From positions 1-64,000 of the forward strand of contig JODX01000004.1 of the NCBI GenBank assembly GCA_000719105.1: a DNA stretch of 64,000 nucleotides, given 5' to 3'. Below the pieces are notes generated by a model. That model saw nothing but the letters and a program-made list of their open reading frames with translations. It did no database searches and had not been told where the DNA came from. This stretch comes from Streptomyces sclerotialus (GTDB taxonomy: Bacteria > Actinomycetota > Actinomycetes > Streptomycetales > Streptomycetaceae). Numbering within the stretch: position 1 is the first letter of the stretch; each line of letters begins with the position of its first letter. The position numbers were made by a program, and so were the translations under genes. Positions 9,319 to 18,002 of this stretch are shown here, piece after piece.

Positions 9319-9330
9319 ACGAGACGTCAC

Positions 9331-9365
9331 CCGGGCGGGCCGTCCGAACAGGACGGCCCGCCCGG
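9331..9365. terminator. Strong hairpin before the AI-2E transporter gene
   Basis: A perfect 15-bp inverted repeat has arms 9331-9345 and 9351-9365 and loop GAACA. It ends 11 bases before the GTG of the transporter, so it may also affect translation of that gene. It may be the original terminator of whatever preceded the transporter. Confidence 0.65.
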
Positions 9366-9376
9366 CGCATGGTCGG

Positions 9377-10459
9377 GTGGACAGCGTGCAGCTGCTGCCC
9401 GAGCCCGTGCGCCGTCTGGCGGCCTGGTGTGCCGTCGCCCTGCTGGTGTCCGGGGTGGTGTACGTCGGCATCCGGCTGTGCGTCGCGTTCCGCACCGCCG
9501 TCATCCCCGTACTGCTCGCACTGCTCGGTACCGCGCTGCTGGAGCCCCTGTACCGGCGGCTCGTCCGCGCGCGGGTCAACCGCTCGCTCGCCGCCGGCAT
9601 CACCTGCGTCGCGGTCGTGGCCGTGTTCGGCGGCGCCGTCTACATCGTGGTCGCCGCCCTCATCGACAGCGGTGACCAGATCATCGCCTCCCTCCGCCAG
9701 GCCGCCGAGTCGCTCACCGAGCACTTCGGCGCGGCGGGCACCTCCCTCGACGACCTGGCCTCGAACTCCCGCGAGCTGCTGTCCAGGTTCGGCGGCACCG
9801 CCGCGACCAACGTCATCAGCGGGGTCAGCGTCGTCGGCGAGGTCATCGCCATGGCCGTCCTCGCGCTCCTCCTCGTCTTCTTCTTCCTGCGCGACTCGCA
9901 GCGGGCCGCCGACACGCTGCGCGCCCTCTCCCCCCGGGGCAGCGCCGACACCGTGGACGCCATCGCCCGGCGCGCCTTCGAAGCCGTCGAGGGTTTCATG
10001 CGCGGCACCACCCTCATCGCGCTCATCGACGCCGTGTGCATCACCGTCGGGCTGCTGGTCCTCGGCGTACCGGGCGCCCTGGGGCTCGGGGCGCTGGTCC
10101 TCGTCGGCGCCTACATCCCCTATCTCGGGGCCTTCATCTCCGGGGCCGTCGCCGTGCTCGTCGCCCTCGCCGACCGCGGGTTCGTCATCGCCGTGTGGGC
10201 CCTTGCCGTCGTCCTCGCCGTCCAGCTCCTGGAGGGGCACGTCCTGCAGCCGGTGATCCAGAGCCGTACGGTCCAGATGCACCCGGCGGTCGTCATGGTG
10301 ACCCTCACCGCCGGGGCGTCCGTCGCCGGCATCCTCGGCATGCTGCTGGCCGTACCGCTGACCGCGGCCGCCTTCGGGGTCGTGCACGAGCTGCGGGACC
10401 GGTACGCGATCGGAGAAGCGCCCGGTGCCCCCGGGCCCGGTGATGCAGAAGCCCGGTGA
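9377..10459 (+). CDS. AI-2E family transporter (PerM-like membrane protein)
   Basis: This polytopic membrane protein of 360 residues has the family layout: paired N-terminal helices (about 10-60), a helical extracytoplasmic region (about 90-140, from the SLRQAAESL segment), and C-terminal helices with LGALVLVGAYIPYLGAFISG and LEGHVLQPVIQSRTVQMHP, which are typical AI-2E/PerM signatures. Members include an autoinducer-2 exporter and Na+/H+ antiporters; the substrate here is unknown. The GTG at 9377 is the assumed start and lies just after a strong hairpin. The gene converges on the phosphatase gene with only 3 bases between the stops. Confidence 0.9.
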   Translation: MDSVQLLPEPVRRLAAWCAVALLVSGVVYVGIRLCVAFRTAVIPVLLALLGTALLEPLYRRLVRARVNRSLAAGITCVAVVAVFGGAVYIVVAALIDSGDQIIASLRQAAESLTEHFGAAGTSLDDLASNSRELLSRFGGTAATNVISGVSVVGEVIAMAVLALLLVFFFLRDSQRAADTLRALSPRGSADTVDAIARRAFEAVEGFMRGTTLIALIDAVCITVGLLVLGVPGALGLGALVLVGAYIPYLGAFISGAVAVLVALADRGFVIAVWALAVVLAVQLLEGHVLQPVIQSRTVQMHPAVVMVTLTAGASVAGILGMLLAVPLTAAAFGVVHELRDRYAIGEAPGAPGPGDAEAR

Positions 10460-10462
10460 GGA

Positions 10463-12667
10463 TCAGCGAACACCGTCCGCCGGACCCGCCTCGTGGAGTT
10501 CCTGGTGGAGTTCCTCGTCGAGCTCGAACCAGATGCTCTTGCCCTCGCCCCGCGGATCCACCCCCCACGCGTCGGCCAGCGATTCCATCAGCACCAGGCC
10601 CCGCCCCGAGGAGGCCAGCTCGCCGGGCTGCCGCCGGTGCGGCAGGTCCTCGCCGGTGTCCGTGACCTCGACCCGCATCCGGCGGGCGGCCGCTCCGTCG
10701 AAGGCGCCCGTGACCTCGGCGACCAGCAGGGCGTCCGCGTCGGTATGGACCAGCACGTTGGTGAGCATCTCCGAGAGGAGCAGCACCGCCGAGTCGATCT
10801 GGTCCTCGCTCCGCCAGTCGTGCAGCAGTCCGCGCAGCTGGCTGCGGGCGGCGGCGATCCGCTGGGGCTCGGCCTGGGCGACGGTGAGCGCCGTGCGCCG
10901 GGCCGACGGCCGGCCGGAACCGGTGCCGCCGTGACCGCTCCCCTCGCCGTGCCGGCTCAGCAGCAGCACCGCTATGTCGTCCTCGCGGCGGTCGGCCAGC
11001 GGGCCGGTGGTGTGGTGGGAGGACGGTCCGTGCACTGCCTGGACCAGAGCGTCGGCCAGCGTCTCCAGATCGCCGTCGGGCCCGCCGGTGTGCGCCTCCA
11101 GGACCCGGCGGACCCGGCTCCACCCGGTGTCCAGGTCGTGGCCCCCGGTCTCGATCAGGCCGTCCGTGCAGATCAGCATGGTCTCGCCGGGCTCCAGGGT
11201 GAGCCGGGTCGTCGGGTAGTCGGTGTCCGGGTCGACGCCGAGCGGGAGCCCGCCCGTGGTCGACCGCACGAGAACCGTGCCGTCGGACATGCGCACCGCC
11301 GGCTCCGGATGCCCGGCGCGGGCGATCTCCAGCGTGCCCGTCTCGGGGTCGACCTCGACGTACAGGCAGGTCGCGAAGCGCAGGTCGGCGTACTCCTCGT
11401 CGTACGCCATGCCGTACAGGAAGCGGGAGGCGCGGGAGAGGACGGCGTCCGGGCGGTGGCCCTCGGCGGCGTAGGCGCGCAGTGCGATGCGGAGCTGGCC
11501 CATGAGACCGGCGGCCCGGACGTCGTGGCCCTGGACGTCTCCTATGACGAGGGCGAACCGCCCCGATCCGGACCTCGTCCGGGAGGTGCCCGAGGGCAGC
11601 GGGATCATGTCGTACCAGTCGCCGCCGACCTGGAGGCCGCCGCCGGTGGGCACGTACCGCGCGGCGACGCTCATACCGGGCATCTGCGGGCCCAGGGTGG
11701 GCAGCATCGAGCGCTGGAGTCCGTCGGTCAGCTCGCGCTCCGTCTCCGCCTCGCCGGCCCGGGAGAGCGCCTGGGCGAGCATGCGCGCCACGGTGGTGAG
11801 GACGGAGCGCTCGTCGGGAGTGAAGGAGACCGGGTGGGCGAACCCCGCCATCCAGGCACCCATCGTCCGCCCGGCGACGGTGAGCGGCAGGAACGCCCAG
11901 GAGTGGCGCCCGAAGGGTTCCGCGAGGGGCCAGAACGCGGGGTAGCGGGACTTGTAGTCGTCCGGGGCGGACAGGTAGACGGCACGGCCCGTGCGGGCCA
12001 CCTCGGCGGCCGGGTAGTCCGTGTCCAGCGACATCTGGGTGAACGGCCGCCCGTCCGCCGACTGCTGCCCGTGGTGCCCGATGAGCCGCAGCTGGTCGCC
12101 CTCCACGCCGTACACGGCCAGCCCGTCCGGCGAGAACCCCGGCATCGACAGCCCCGCCGCGACCCGCAGCACCTCCTCCGTGGAGCGCGCCTCGGCCAGT
12201 GCCCGCCCCGCGTCCAGCAGGAACGCCTCGCGCGAGCGCCGCCAGTCACCGGTGACGGAAGTGCGCGCGGCGCCCGGCGGCGGCTCGGAGACCTCCTGGA
12301 GGGTGCCGACCAGCTCGTACGTCCCCGTGTCCGGGTCCACGGACGGCTTGGCACGGCTCCGCACGACGCGGATCACGTGGCCCCGCTCGTCCATGACCCG
12401 CATCCGCACCTCGGCGATGGTGTCCTCCGCGACGGCGAGCTGGATTACGCCGTCGACCTCGTTCCAGTCGGCCGGGTGGAAACGCGCGCGGAGCGCGGCC
12501 TCGGTGACGGTCACCTGCCGCGGTGGCAGCCCGAGGAGCCGCGCGGCCTCGGCGTCCAGCGTGACGAGCCGCCCGGCGTCGTCGCCCGGGCGGTCCAGGC
12601 GCCACAGTCCGGTCGCGAGGGCGGAGAGGATCTCCCCCACGGCGGGCAGGGGCTGATCAGTGAGCAT
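10463..12667 (-). CDS. PAS-GAF-SpoIIE phosphatase with C-terminal HATPase domain
   Basis: This 734-residue cytoplasmic regulator has, in order: a PAS domain (about 15-130), a GAF domain (about 150-300), a PP2C/SpoIIE Ser/Thr phosphatase (about 315-555), and an anti-sigma-type ATP-binding domain (about 580-725). The phosphatase shows GGDWYDMIP, VIGDVQGHD, CTDGLIE and DDIAVLLL, carrying the metal-binding aspartates. The ATPase shows LLLSEMLTNVLVHTD (N box), DTGEDLP and GRGLVLMESLADAWG. Such fusions are expected to dephosphorylate anti-sigma-factor antagonists and/or bind sigma-regulators in response to the PAS/GAF input, which is unknown here. The start at 12667 precedes the PAS domain directly. 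It diverges from aspS. Confidence 0.9.
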   Translation of the reverse strand: MLTDQPLPAVGEILSALATGLWRLDRPGDDAGRLVTLDAEAARLLGLPPRQVTVTEAALRARFHPADWNEVDGVIQLAVAEDTIAEVRMRVMDERGHVIRVVRSRAKPSVDPDTGTYELVGTLQEVSEPPPGAARTSVTGDWRRSREAFLLDAGRALAEARSTEEVLRVAAGLSMPGFSPDGLAVYGVEGDQLRLIGHHGQQSADGRPFTQMSLDTDYPAAEVARTGRAVYLSAPDDYKSRYPAFWPLAEPFGRHSWAFLPLTVAGRTMGAWMAGFAHPVSFTPDERSVLTTVARMLAQALSRAGEAETERELTDGLQRSMLPTLGPQMPGMSVAARYVPTGGGLQVGGDWYDMIPLPSGTSRTRSGSGRFALVIGDVQGHDVRAAGLMGQLRIALRAYAAEGHRPDAVLSRASRFLYGMAYDEEYADLRFATCLYVEVDPETGTLEIARAGHPEPAVRMSDGTVLVRSTTGGLPLGVDPDTDYPTTRLTLEPGETMLICTDGLIETGGHDLDTGWSRVRRVLEAHTGGPDGDLETLADALVQAVHGPSSHHTTGPLADRREDDIAVLLLSRHGEGSGHGGTGSGRPSARRTALTVAQAEPQRIAAARSQLRGLLHDWRSEDQIDSAVLLLSEMLTNVLVHTDADALLVAEVTGAFDGAAARRMRVEVTDTGEDLPHRRQPGELASSGRGLVLMESLADAWGVDPRGEGKSIWFELDEELHQELHEAGPADGVR

Positions 12668-12864
12668 TGCCCCACTTTAAGAACAGTTGATCGGGCACTG
12701 CCACCGAAGGTGGACGCGGCACCCGGACGGCCCACCTGCCGCGAGGGACCTGAGGGGCGAACGGAAACGCAGGAGAGGCGATCACGGACCGGCCGGTACC
12801 CTTGAGTGGCCCAGGCCGTACCCGCCTGGGCGTTCCCCGATCCGCGAAGGCTGGATGAACGACG

Positions 12865-14628
12865 ATGCATCGGTACAGGTCCCACACCTGCGGCGAGCTC
12901 CGCGCCTCTGACGTCGGCACCGACGTCCGGCTGAGCGGCTGGCTGCACAATCGGCGCGACCTGGGCGGCATCCTCTTCATCGATCTGCGCGACCACTACG
13001 GCATCACGCAGCTCGTGGCCCGTCCCGGCACGCCCGCGTACGAGGCGCTGGACAAGGTCTCCAAGGAGTCCACGGTCCGGGTGGACGGCACCGTTGTTTC
13101 ACGTGGAACCGAGAACGTGAACCCCGACCTGCCGACCGGCGAGATCGAGGTCGAGGTGAGCGAGGTCGAGCTGCTCGGCGCGGCCGCCCCCCTCCCCTTC
13201 ACGATCAACACCGAGGACGGGGTCAACGAGGAGCGGCGCCTGGAGTACCGCTTCCTGGACCTGCGCCGCGAGCGCATGCACCGCAACATCATGCTGCGTA
13301 CGGCGGTCATCTCCGCCATCCGCCACAAGATGGTGGCCCTCGGCTTCAACGAGATGGCGACGCCGATCCTCACCGCCACCTCCCCCGAGGGCGCCCGCGA
13401 CTTCGTGGTCCCCTCCCGTCTGCACGCGGGCCGCTTCTACGCCCTGCCGCAGGCCCCGCAGCAGTTCAAGCAGCTGCTGATGATCTCCGGCTTCGACCGC
13501 TACTTCCAGATCGCGCCCTGCTTCCGCGACGAGGACGCGCGCGCGGACCGTTCGCCGGGCGAGTTCTACCAGCTCGACGTGGAGATGTCCTTCGTCGAGC
13601 AGGAGGACGTCTTCCAGCCCATCGAGAAGCTGATGACCGAACTCTTCACGGAGTTCGGCGGCGGCCGTGAGGTCACCTCCCCCTTCCCGCGGATCCCGTT
13701 CCGCGAGGCCATGCTGAAGTACGGCTCGGACAAGCCGGACCTGCGCGCCCAGCTCGAGCTCGTCGACATCACCGACGTCTTCGAGGGCTCGGAGTTCAAG
13801 GCCTTCGCCGGCAAGCACGTCCGCGCCCTGCCGGTGCCGGACGTGTCCGCCCAGCCGCGCAAGTTCTTCGACCAGCTCGGTGACTACGCGGTCGAGCAGG
13901 GCGCGAAGGGCCTGGCCTGGGTGCGGGTGGCCGAGGACGGCACGCTGTCCGGTCCCATCGCGAAGTTCCTCACGGAGGAGAACGTCGCGGAGCTGACGAA
14001 GCGGCTGGGGCTGGCCGCCGGTCACGCGGTGTTCTTCGGCGCGGGCGAGTTCGACGAGGTCTCGAAGATCATGGGCGCCGTGCGCGTCGAGGCCGCCAAG
14101 CGGGCCGGCCACTTCGAGGAGAACGTCTTCCGCTTCTGCTGGATCGTCGACTTCCCGATGTACGAGAAGGACGAGGAGACCGGCAAGATCGACTTCTCGC
14201 ACAACCCGTTCTCGATGCCTCAGGGCGGCATGGAGGCCCTGGAGAACCAGGACCCCCTGGACATCCTGGCCTGGCAGTACGACATCGTCTGCAACGGCGT
14301 CGAGCTCTCCTCCGGCGCGATCCGGAACCACGAGCCGGACATCATGCTCAAGGCCTTCGAGATCGCCGGTTACGACGCCGAGACGGTCGAGCGCGAGTTC
14401 GCGGGCATGCTCCGCGCGTTCCGCTTCGGCGCCCCGCCGCACGGCGGCATCGCCCCGGGCGTCGACCGCATCGTCATGCTCCTCGCGGACGAGCCCAACA
14501 TCCGCGAGACGATCGCCTTCCCGCTCAACGGCAACGCCCAGGACCTGATGATGGGCGCGCCGACGGAGCTGGACGAGTCGCGTCTGCGCGAGCTGCACCT
14601 GTCGGTGCGGAAGCCGCAGCCGAAGTAG
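12865..14628 (+). CDS. aspS: Aspartyl-tRNA synthetase
   Basis: This class II synthetase of 587 residues charges tRNA-Asp. It has an N-terminal OB-fold anticodon-binding domain (about 15-105), a catalytic core with motif 2 ([19 protein letters not shown], about 218-236), and motif 3 in [14 protein letters not shown] near residue 530. The bacterial GAD insertion domain lies between about 290 and 410. Leu33 in RRDLGG occupies the position where non-discriminating enzymes often carry His, which leans toward a discriminating enzyme, but this is weak evidence. ATG at 12865 is the only start that gives a full OB fold. The gene is divergent from the SpoIIE phosphatase gene and followed by a strong terminator. 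Confidence 0.97.
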   Translation: MHRYRSHTCGELRASDVGTDVRLSGWLHNRRDLGGILFIDLRDHYGITQLVARPGTPAYEALDKVSKESTVRVDGTVVSRGTENVNPDLPTGEIEVEVSEVELLGAAAPLPFTINTEDGVNEERRLEYRFLDLRRERMHRNIMLRTAVISAIRHKMVALGFNEMATPILTATSPEGARDFVVPSRLHAGRFYALPQAPQQFKQLLMISGFDRYFQIAPCFRDEDARADRSPGEFYQLDVEMSFVEQEDVFQPIEKLMTELFTEFGGGREVTSPFPRIPFREAMLKYGSDKPDLRAQLELVDITDVFEGSEFKAFAGKHVRALPVPDVSAQPRKFFDQLGDYAVEQGAKGLAWVRVAEDGTLSGPIAKFLTEENVAELTKRLGLAAGHAVFFGAGEFDEVSKIMGAVRVEAAKRAGHFEENVFRFCWIVDFPMYEKDEETGKIDFSHNPFSMPQGGMEALENQDPLDILAWQYDIVCNGVELSSGAIRNHEPDIMLKAFEIAGYDAETVEREFAGMLRAFRFGAPPHGGIAPGVDRIVMLLADEPNIRETIAFPLNGNAQDLMMGAPTELDESRLRELHLSVRKPQPK

Positions 14629-14655
14629 GTCTCCGGCCGGGTGGGCCCGGTCGTG

Positions 14656-14691
14656 CGATGGCCCGGAACCGATGTCGGTTCCGGGCCATCG
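14656..14691 (+). terminator. Hairpin terminator after aspS
   Basis: A 17-bp perfect stem has arms 14656-14672 and 14675-14691 with a TG loop. It lies 27 bp after the aspS stop, between aspS and the co-directional dioxygenase gene. Confidence 0.88.
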
Positions 14692-14776
14692 TGGCTCCGG
14701 GCCATGGTCATAAGCAACGCCTGTTCCCAGCTCTCACCCAGGTTCCTGACAGGTACACGCCCTAGCGTCCCGGGCC

Positions 14777-15751
14777 ATGACGGAGAAGCAAGCACCAGCG
14801 CACAAACGGAATCTGACGCGCCGTAAGGTCGTCGTGGCGGGCGGCGCGGCCGTGGCCGCGGTGGGCGTCGGAGGCGGTATCGCCGCGACCGCGAACGCCG
14901 GCCAGACGAAGGACACGGCGACCTCCACCGCCTCCGCCGGCAGCGCGGAGACCTGCTACAAGCTCACCTCGGAGACGACGGAGGGCCCCTACTACATCGA
15001 CGCGGACAAGCTCCGCACGGACATCACCGAGGACAAGGAGGGCATCCCGCTGACCCTCCGCATCAAGGTGATCGACTCCGAGACCTGCAAGCCGCTCCGC
15101 AACGCGGCCGTCGACGTCTGGCACTGCGACGCGCTGGGCATCTACTCGGGCTACGAATCGCTGAGCACGGGCGGCGGCGGTATGCCCTCCGGTGCCCCGA
15201 CGGGCGAGCCGCCGACCGGCATGCCGACCGACATGCCGTCCGGGGGCCCCGGCGGCGGGGGCGGCGGCGTGCACGAGGAGCCCACCGACGACGAGCGCTA
15301 CCTGCGCGGTACGTGGCGCACGGACAAGCAGGGCTACGTCACCTTCAAGACCATCTTCCCGGGCTGGTACCAGGGCCGCTGTGTGCACATCCACACCAAG
15401 GTGCACGTGGGCGGCGAGTGGACCGACACCGGGTACGAGGGCGGCAACACCTGCCACACCGGCCAGTTCTTCTTCGACGAGGAGGCCGTCCTCGCCTCCG
15501 CCGAGGTGGAGCCCTACTCCACGTCGACGACCGAGCGCACGACGCTCACCGAGGACACCATCTACGACCAGTCCGGCACCCAGGGCGGTCTGCTGAAGCT
15601 GAAGTACAAGAAGAAGGACATCGCCAAGGGCGTCGTCGCCACGATCACGGTGGGCGTTGACCCGGAGGCGACGCACGAGGGCACGGAGGACTCGGTGCAG
15701 CCGGGCGGCGGGCCGGGGACGGCGTCGCCCTCGGCGTCGGCTGCGAGCTGA
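14777..15751 (+). CDS. Tat-exported intradiol ring-cleavage dioxygenase-like protein
   Basis: The N-terminus carries a twin-arginine-like signal (NLTRRKVVVAGGAAVAAVG, about residues 13-31) and cleavage near ATANA, so the protein acts outside the cell or on the wall. The core is the intradiol dioxygenase C-terminal barrel with the four iron ligands visible: Y123 in GIYSGY, the Tyr of FPGWYQGR, and both His of VHIH. Characterised relatives cleave catechol-type rings between the hydroxyls using Fe(III). A Gly/Pro/Met-rich insertion (about residues 134-165) interrupts the domain after the first Tyr, and a Ser/Ala/Pro tail ends it. Substrate is unknown; extracellular members may act on plant phenolics. 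Hairpins lie on both sides, so the gene is monocistronic. Confidence 0.85.
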   Translation: MTEKQAPAHKRNLTRRKVVVAGGAAVAAVGVGGGIAATANAGQTKDTATSTASAGSAETCYKLTSETTEGPYYIDADKLRTDITEDKEGIPLTLRIKVIDSETCKPLRNAAVDVWHCDALGIYSGYESLSTGGGGMPSGAPTGEPPTGMPTDMPSGGPGGGGGGVHEEPTDDERYLRGTWRTDKQGYVTFKTIFPGWYQGRCVHIHTKVHVGGEWTDTGYEGGNTCHTGQFFFDEEAVLASAEVEPYSTSTTERTTLTEDTIYDQSGTQGGLLKLKYKKKDIAKGVVATITVGVDPEATHEGTEDSVQPGGGPGTASPSASAAS

Positions 15752-15776
15752 CGGACGAGTCGTTCCCGTACGGCAC

Positions 15777-15810
15777 AGTGGCCCGGAACGGTCGGCGATT
15801 CCGGGCCACT
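15777..15810. terminator. Bidirectional hairpin terminator
   Basis: A perfect 12-bp inverted repeat (arms 15777-15788 and 15799-15810) has a 10-nt loop. It lies between the convergent dioxygenase and methyltransferase genes. Confidence 0.85.
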
Positions 15811-15833
15811 CGTGCTGGGGAGAGGGTGAGCCG

Positions 15834-16628
15834 TCACCTGTCGCGCTGCAGGATCACCGTGCGCATGACCCCTCCGGGCGCCGTCCGCTCCCGTACGACC
15901 TGAAGTCCGGCGGCGCGGCACTGGTCCAGGACCCAGGCGTGGGAGATGCGGAGCTTGCGGTAGCTGTGGGCGTTCATGGTCCAGCCGGATCCGGAGCTGT
16001 CGCCGTCGCCGGCACGGGTGTGGACCAGGTCGTGCACGACGACCGTGTAGTCGTCGAAGTCGTCCGGGTACTCCAGGAAGCACGTCATGATCCGGTCCTC
16101 GGCGGCCCGCACCGGCAGGAAGCGGTCGGTGCCGGTGAGCGGGACGGTCAGGTCGCGGTAGGACAGCACGGCCGTGCCGTCGGGGGCGAGCGCGGTCGCG
16201 ATGTCCTTGAGCAGTGCGGCCACGTCTCCCCTGGTGGGCAGGTGGGTGAGCGTGTCGCCCAGACACACCACGGCGTCCGCCGAGGCGGGGCGGACCAGAT
16301 CGGGGAGCGCGGTGCGCAGGTCGGCCTCGACCGGGCGCACGGCGGGTACGTCGGCGGCGTGTGCGGAGAGTTCGTCCAGCAGTGACTGGCTCAGGTCGAC
16401 GGCGAGGACCTGGTCGAAGCCCAGGTCGGCCAGAGCCAGGCTGGTGTGGCCGGGGCCGCAGCCGAGGTCCACGGCAAGTGCTCCTGAGTGGCTCTGGTCC
16501 GGGATCACTCCCCACTCCCGCAACTGTTCGCGCTGCGTCGCGGCGAGGGAGAGAAGATCTCCGCCCAGCATCCAGGTGTAGTGCTCCGCGAGGAACAGGT
16601 CGTAGTGGTCGGCGGCGGCGGTCGTCAT
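15834..16628 (-). CDS. Class I SAM-dependent methyltransferase
   Basis: This 264-residue cytosolic enzyme has the Rossmann methyltransferase motif I AVDLGCGPGHTSLAL (about residues 51-65) and post-I acidic loop LAVDLSQSLLDEL, where Asp binds the SAM ribose. Motif II/IV-like segments are DAVVCLGDTLTHL and GTAVLSYRDL. The acceptor substrate cannot be told; small-molecule methylation is most likely. The ATG at 16628 is preceded by GGGAG at a rather long distance. The gene is divergent from the Lrp-type regulator, with 108 bp between starts that contains a long inverted repeat, so control by that regulator is plausible. Confidence 0.85.
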   Translation of the reverse strand: MTTAAADHYDLFLAEHYTWMLGGDLLSLAATQREQLREWGVIPDQSHSGALAVDLGCGPGHTSLALADLGFDQVLAVDLSQSLLDELSAHAADVPAVRPVEADLRTALPDLVRPASADAVVCLGDTLTHLPTRGDVAALLKDIATALAPDGTAVLSYRDLTVPLTGTDRFLPVRAAEDRIMTCFLEYPDDFDDYTVVVHDLVHTRAGDGDSSGSGWTMNAHSYRKLRISHAWVLDQCRAAGLQVVRERTAPGGVMRTVILQRDR

Positions 16629-16641
16629 GGAGGCGGGGCTC

Positions 16642-16673
16642 CCTTCCCATCCGGCATCCGGTGAATGGGAAGG
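16642..16673. promoter_or_regulatory. Inverted repeat between methyltransferase and Lrp genes
   Basis: CCTTCCCAT (16642-16650) and ATGGGAAGG (16665-16673) are perfect 9-bp arms around a 14-nt spacer containing CCGG-CAT-CCGG. It lies in the leader of the methyltransferase gene, 13 bases before its start. It could be an operator for the divergent Lrp protein or a translation-blocking hairpin. Confidence 0.5.
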
Positions 16674-16736
16674 AAGCTAGGTGGTGGTGCGGGAATGTGG
16701 GGGCTTTGCCGTCCCAAATTCGGAATCCGGCCCAGA

Positions 16737-17210
16737 ATGGCGGTCATGGACGGCACTGATTCGGCGATCCTGGACCATTTGCAGCGCGATGCACGGCTCA
16801 CCAACCGGGAGCTGGCCCGCCTGGTCGGTATCGCACCCTCCACCTGCCTGGAGCGCGTGAGGGCCCTGCGGGCGCGCGGCGTGATCACCGGCTACCACGC
16901 GGCGGTGCAGCCGCGCGCGCTCGGCCGTGCGCTCCAGGCGCTGGTCTTCGCGCGGCTGCGCCCGCTGAGCCGGGACGTGATAGCCGGCTTCGAGGCCTAC
17001 CTCGCCCAACTGCCGGAGGTGGTCGCCGTGTTCGTGGTCTCCGGCGACGACGACTTCGTCGTCCAGGTGGCCGTGCCGGACATCGAGCGACTGCATGCGT
17101 TCCTCATGGACCGCTTCAGCGCCCGCCGGGAGGTGGTGAGCTTCCGGAGCTCGGTGATCTACCAGCAGACCAGTACGCGGGTGCTGACGCCCGTGGACGA
17201 CTTCGAGTGA
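16737..17210 (+). CDS. Lrp/AsnC family transcriptional regulator
   Basis: This 157-residue DNA-binding protein has an N-terminal winged helix-turn-helix (about residues 5-60; LTNRELARLVGIAPSTCLERV) and a C-terminal RAM/AsnC ligand-binding domain (about 70-145; VVAVFVVSGDDDFVVQVAV). Lrp proteins act as dimers or octamers and usually sense amino acids. Two in-frame ATGs (16737 and 16746) both fit; no strong ribosome binding site is seen, so a leaderless or short-leader transcript is possible. ATTC-G-GAAT lies a few bases upstream and may be an autoregulatory site. It diverges from the methyltransferase gene and converges with the PH-domain gene. Confidence 0.88.
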   Translation: MAVMDGTDSAILDHLQRDARLTNRELARLVGIAPSTCLERVRALRARGVITGYHAAVQPRALGRALQALVFARLRPLSRDVIAGFEAYLAQLPEVVAVFVVSGDDDFVVQVAVPDIERLHAFLMDRFSARREVVSFRSSVIYQQTSTRVLTPVDDFE

Positions 17211-17244
17211 GGCCGGAGAGCGGGGTGGGAGAGCGAGGTGGGCA

Positions 17245-17610
17245 CTACCTCGCCACGAACTGCGTGAGTATCGCCTGGACCTCGTAGATGTCGACGCCCT
17301 TGGTGAAGGTCTTCTCGACGGGCATGGACGTGCCGGAGATCCAGATTTTGAGCTCGGCGTCGAGGTCGAAGGTGCCGGCGGTCTCCACCGCGAAGTGGGT
17401 GATGCTGCGGTAGGGGACGGAGTGGTACTCCGTCTTCTTGCCGGTGATGCCCTGCTTGTCGACGAAGATCAGGCGGCGGTCGGTGAAGAGGATCGTGTCG
17501 CGGATCAGCAGGTACGCGGCCTGGATCTGCTCGCCGTGCCCCAGCAGGCGCGCGTAGTCCTGCTGCGCGGAGGCCGGGTCGATGCTGTGTGCGTTGCCGA
17601 ACAGTGCCAT
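17245..17610 (-). CDS. Bacterial PH-domain protein
   Basis: This 121-residue cytosolic protein consists almost wholly of a bacterial pleckstrin-homology domain (about residues 20-118): YLLIRDTILFTDRRLIFVD, then KKTEYHSVPYRSITHF, ending in a helix EVQAILTQFVAR. Such domains are widespread in actinobacteria and their ligands are unknown. The ATG at 17610 is chosen over an upstream in-frame start because a GGGGGA ribosome binding site precedes it and the domain starts close by. It is convergent with the Lrp gene. Confidence 0.85.
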   Translation of the reverse strand: MALFGNAHSIDPASAQQDYARLLGHGEQIQAAYLLIRDTILFTDRRLIFVDKQGITGKKTEYHSVPYRSITHFAVETAGTFDLDAELKIWISGTSMPVEKTFTKGVDIYEVQAILTQFVAR

Positions 17611-17735
17611 GGATGGTCCCCCCAGTTGGTTGGTCGTCCTGCCGGGTGACGTCCGATATGGCCGTCCCATTCATGATCTTGACGGTCGGGGCGGGTTGTC
17701 CATTGTGGTCGGGTAGCGGGTGGGTAACAGGCCTG

Positions 17736-18002
17736 CTACTTGGCCGTGAGGTCCGTCAGGTCCGTGAAGATGTCCTCGGCTGTCGGAGCGGTGACGGCGC
17801 GCCTGTGCCAGCGGGTCAGGGTGTCCAGGTCGGTACAGCTTGTGACGCGACCGCGGACGTGGTCGGGGATGGCGAGGCCGCGCGCTCCCAGTACGACGAG
17901 GATGCTCTCGGCGCCGGCCTGGGCCTGGCCTTCGGCCCGGCCTTCGGCCCGGATCTCTTCCGCGATGTACGACCTGTAGAAGGAGAGGTCTCTGGTCGCC
18001 AC
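17736..18002 (-). CDS. Stand-alone copy of the Rpn-like C-terminal domain (RpnS-like)
   Basis: The 88-residue product matches the last 80 residues of the gene just upstream: DLSFYRSYIAEEIRAEGRAEG versus DLSFYKSPLSEEIRDEGRTEG, and then RVTSC, RRAVTAPTAEDIF versus RITSC, RRAITAATAEGIF. About half the residues are identical by eye. Its GTG overlaps the stop of the long gene by one base (TAGTG), and GAGG sits 7 bases before it, so it is translationally coupled. It lacks the nuclease part. Known Rpn genes make a short C-terminal product from an internal start that neutralises the full-length toxin; this may be a second, separately encoded inhibitor. The alternative is a decaying partial duplication, but the frame and start are intact. 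Confidence 0.65.
   Translation of the reverse strand: MATRDLSFYRSYIAEEIRAEGRAEGQAQAGAESILVVLGARGLAIPDHVRGRVTSCTDLDTLTRWHRRAVTAPTAEDIFTDLTDLTAK

Noticed and set aside
12668..12864. tRNA genes near aspS or metG
   Set aside because: No cloverleaf, GGTTCGAATCC-like T-arm or CCA end was seen here or in the other intergenic regions.
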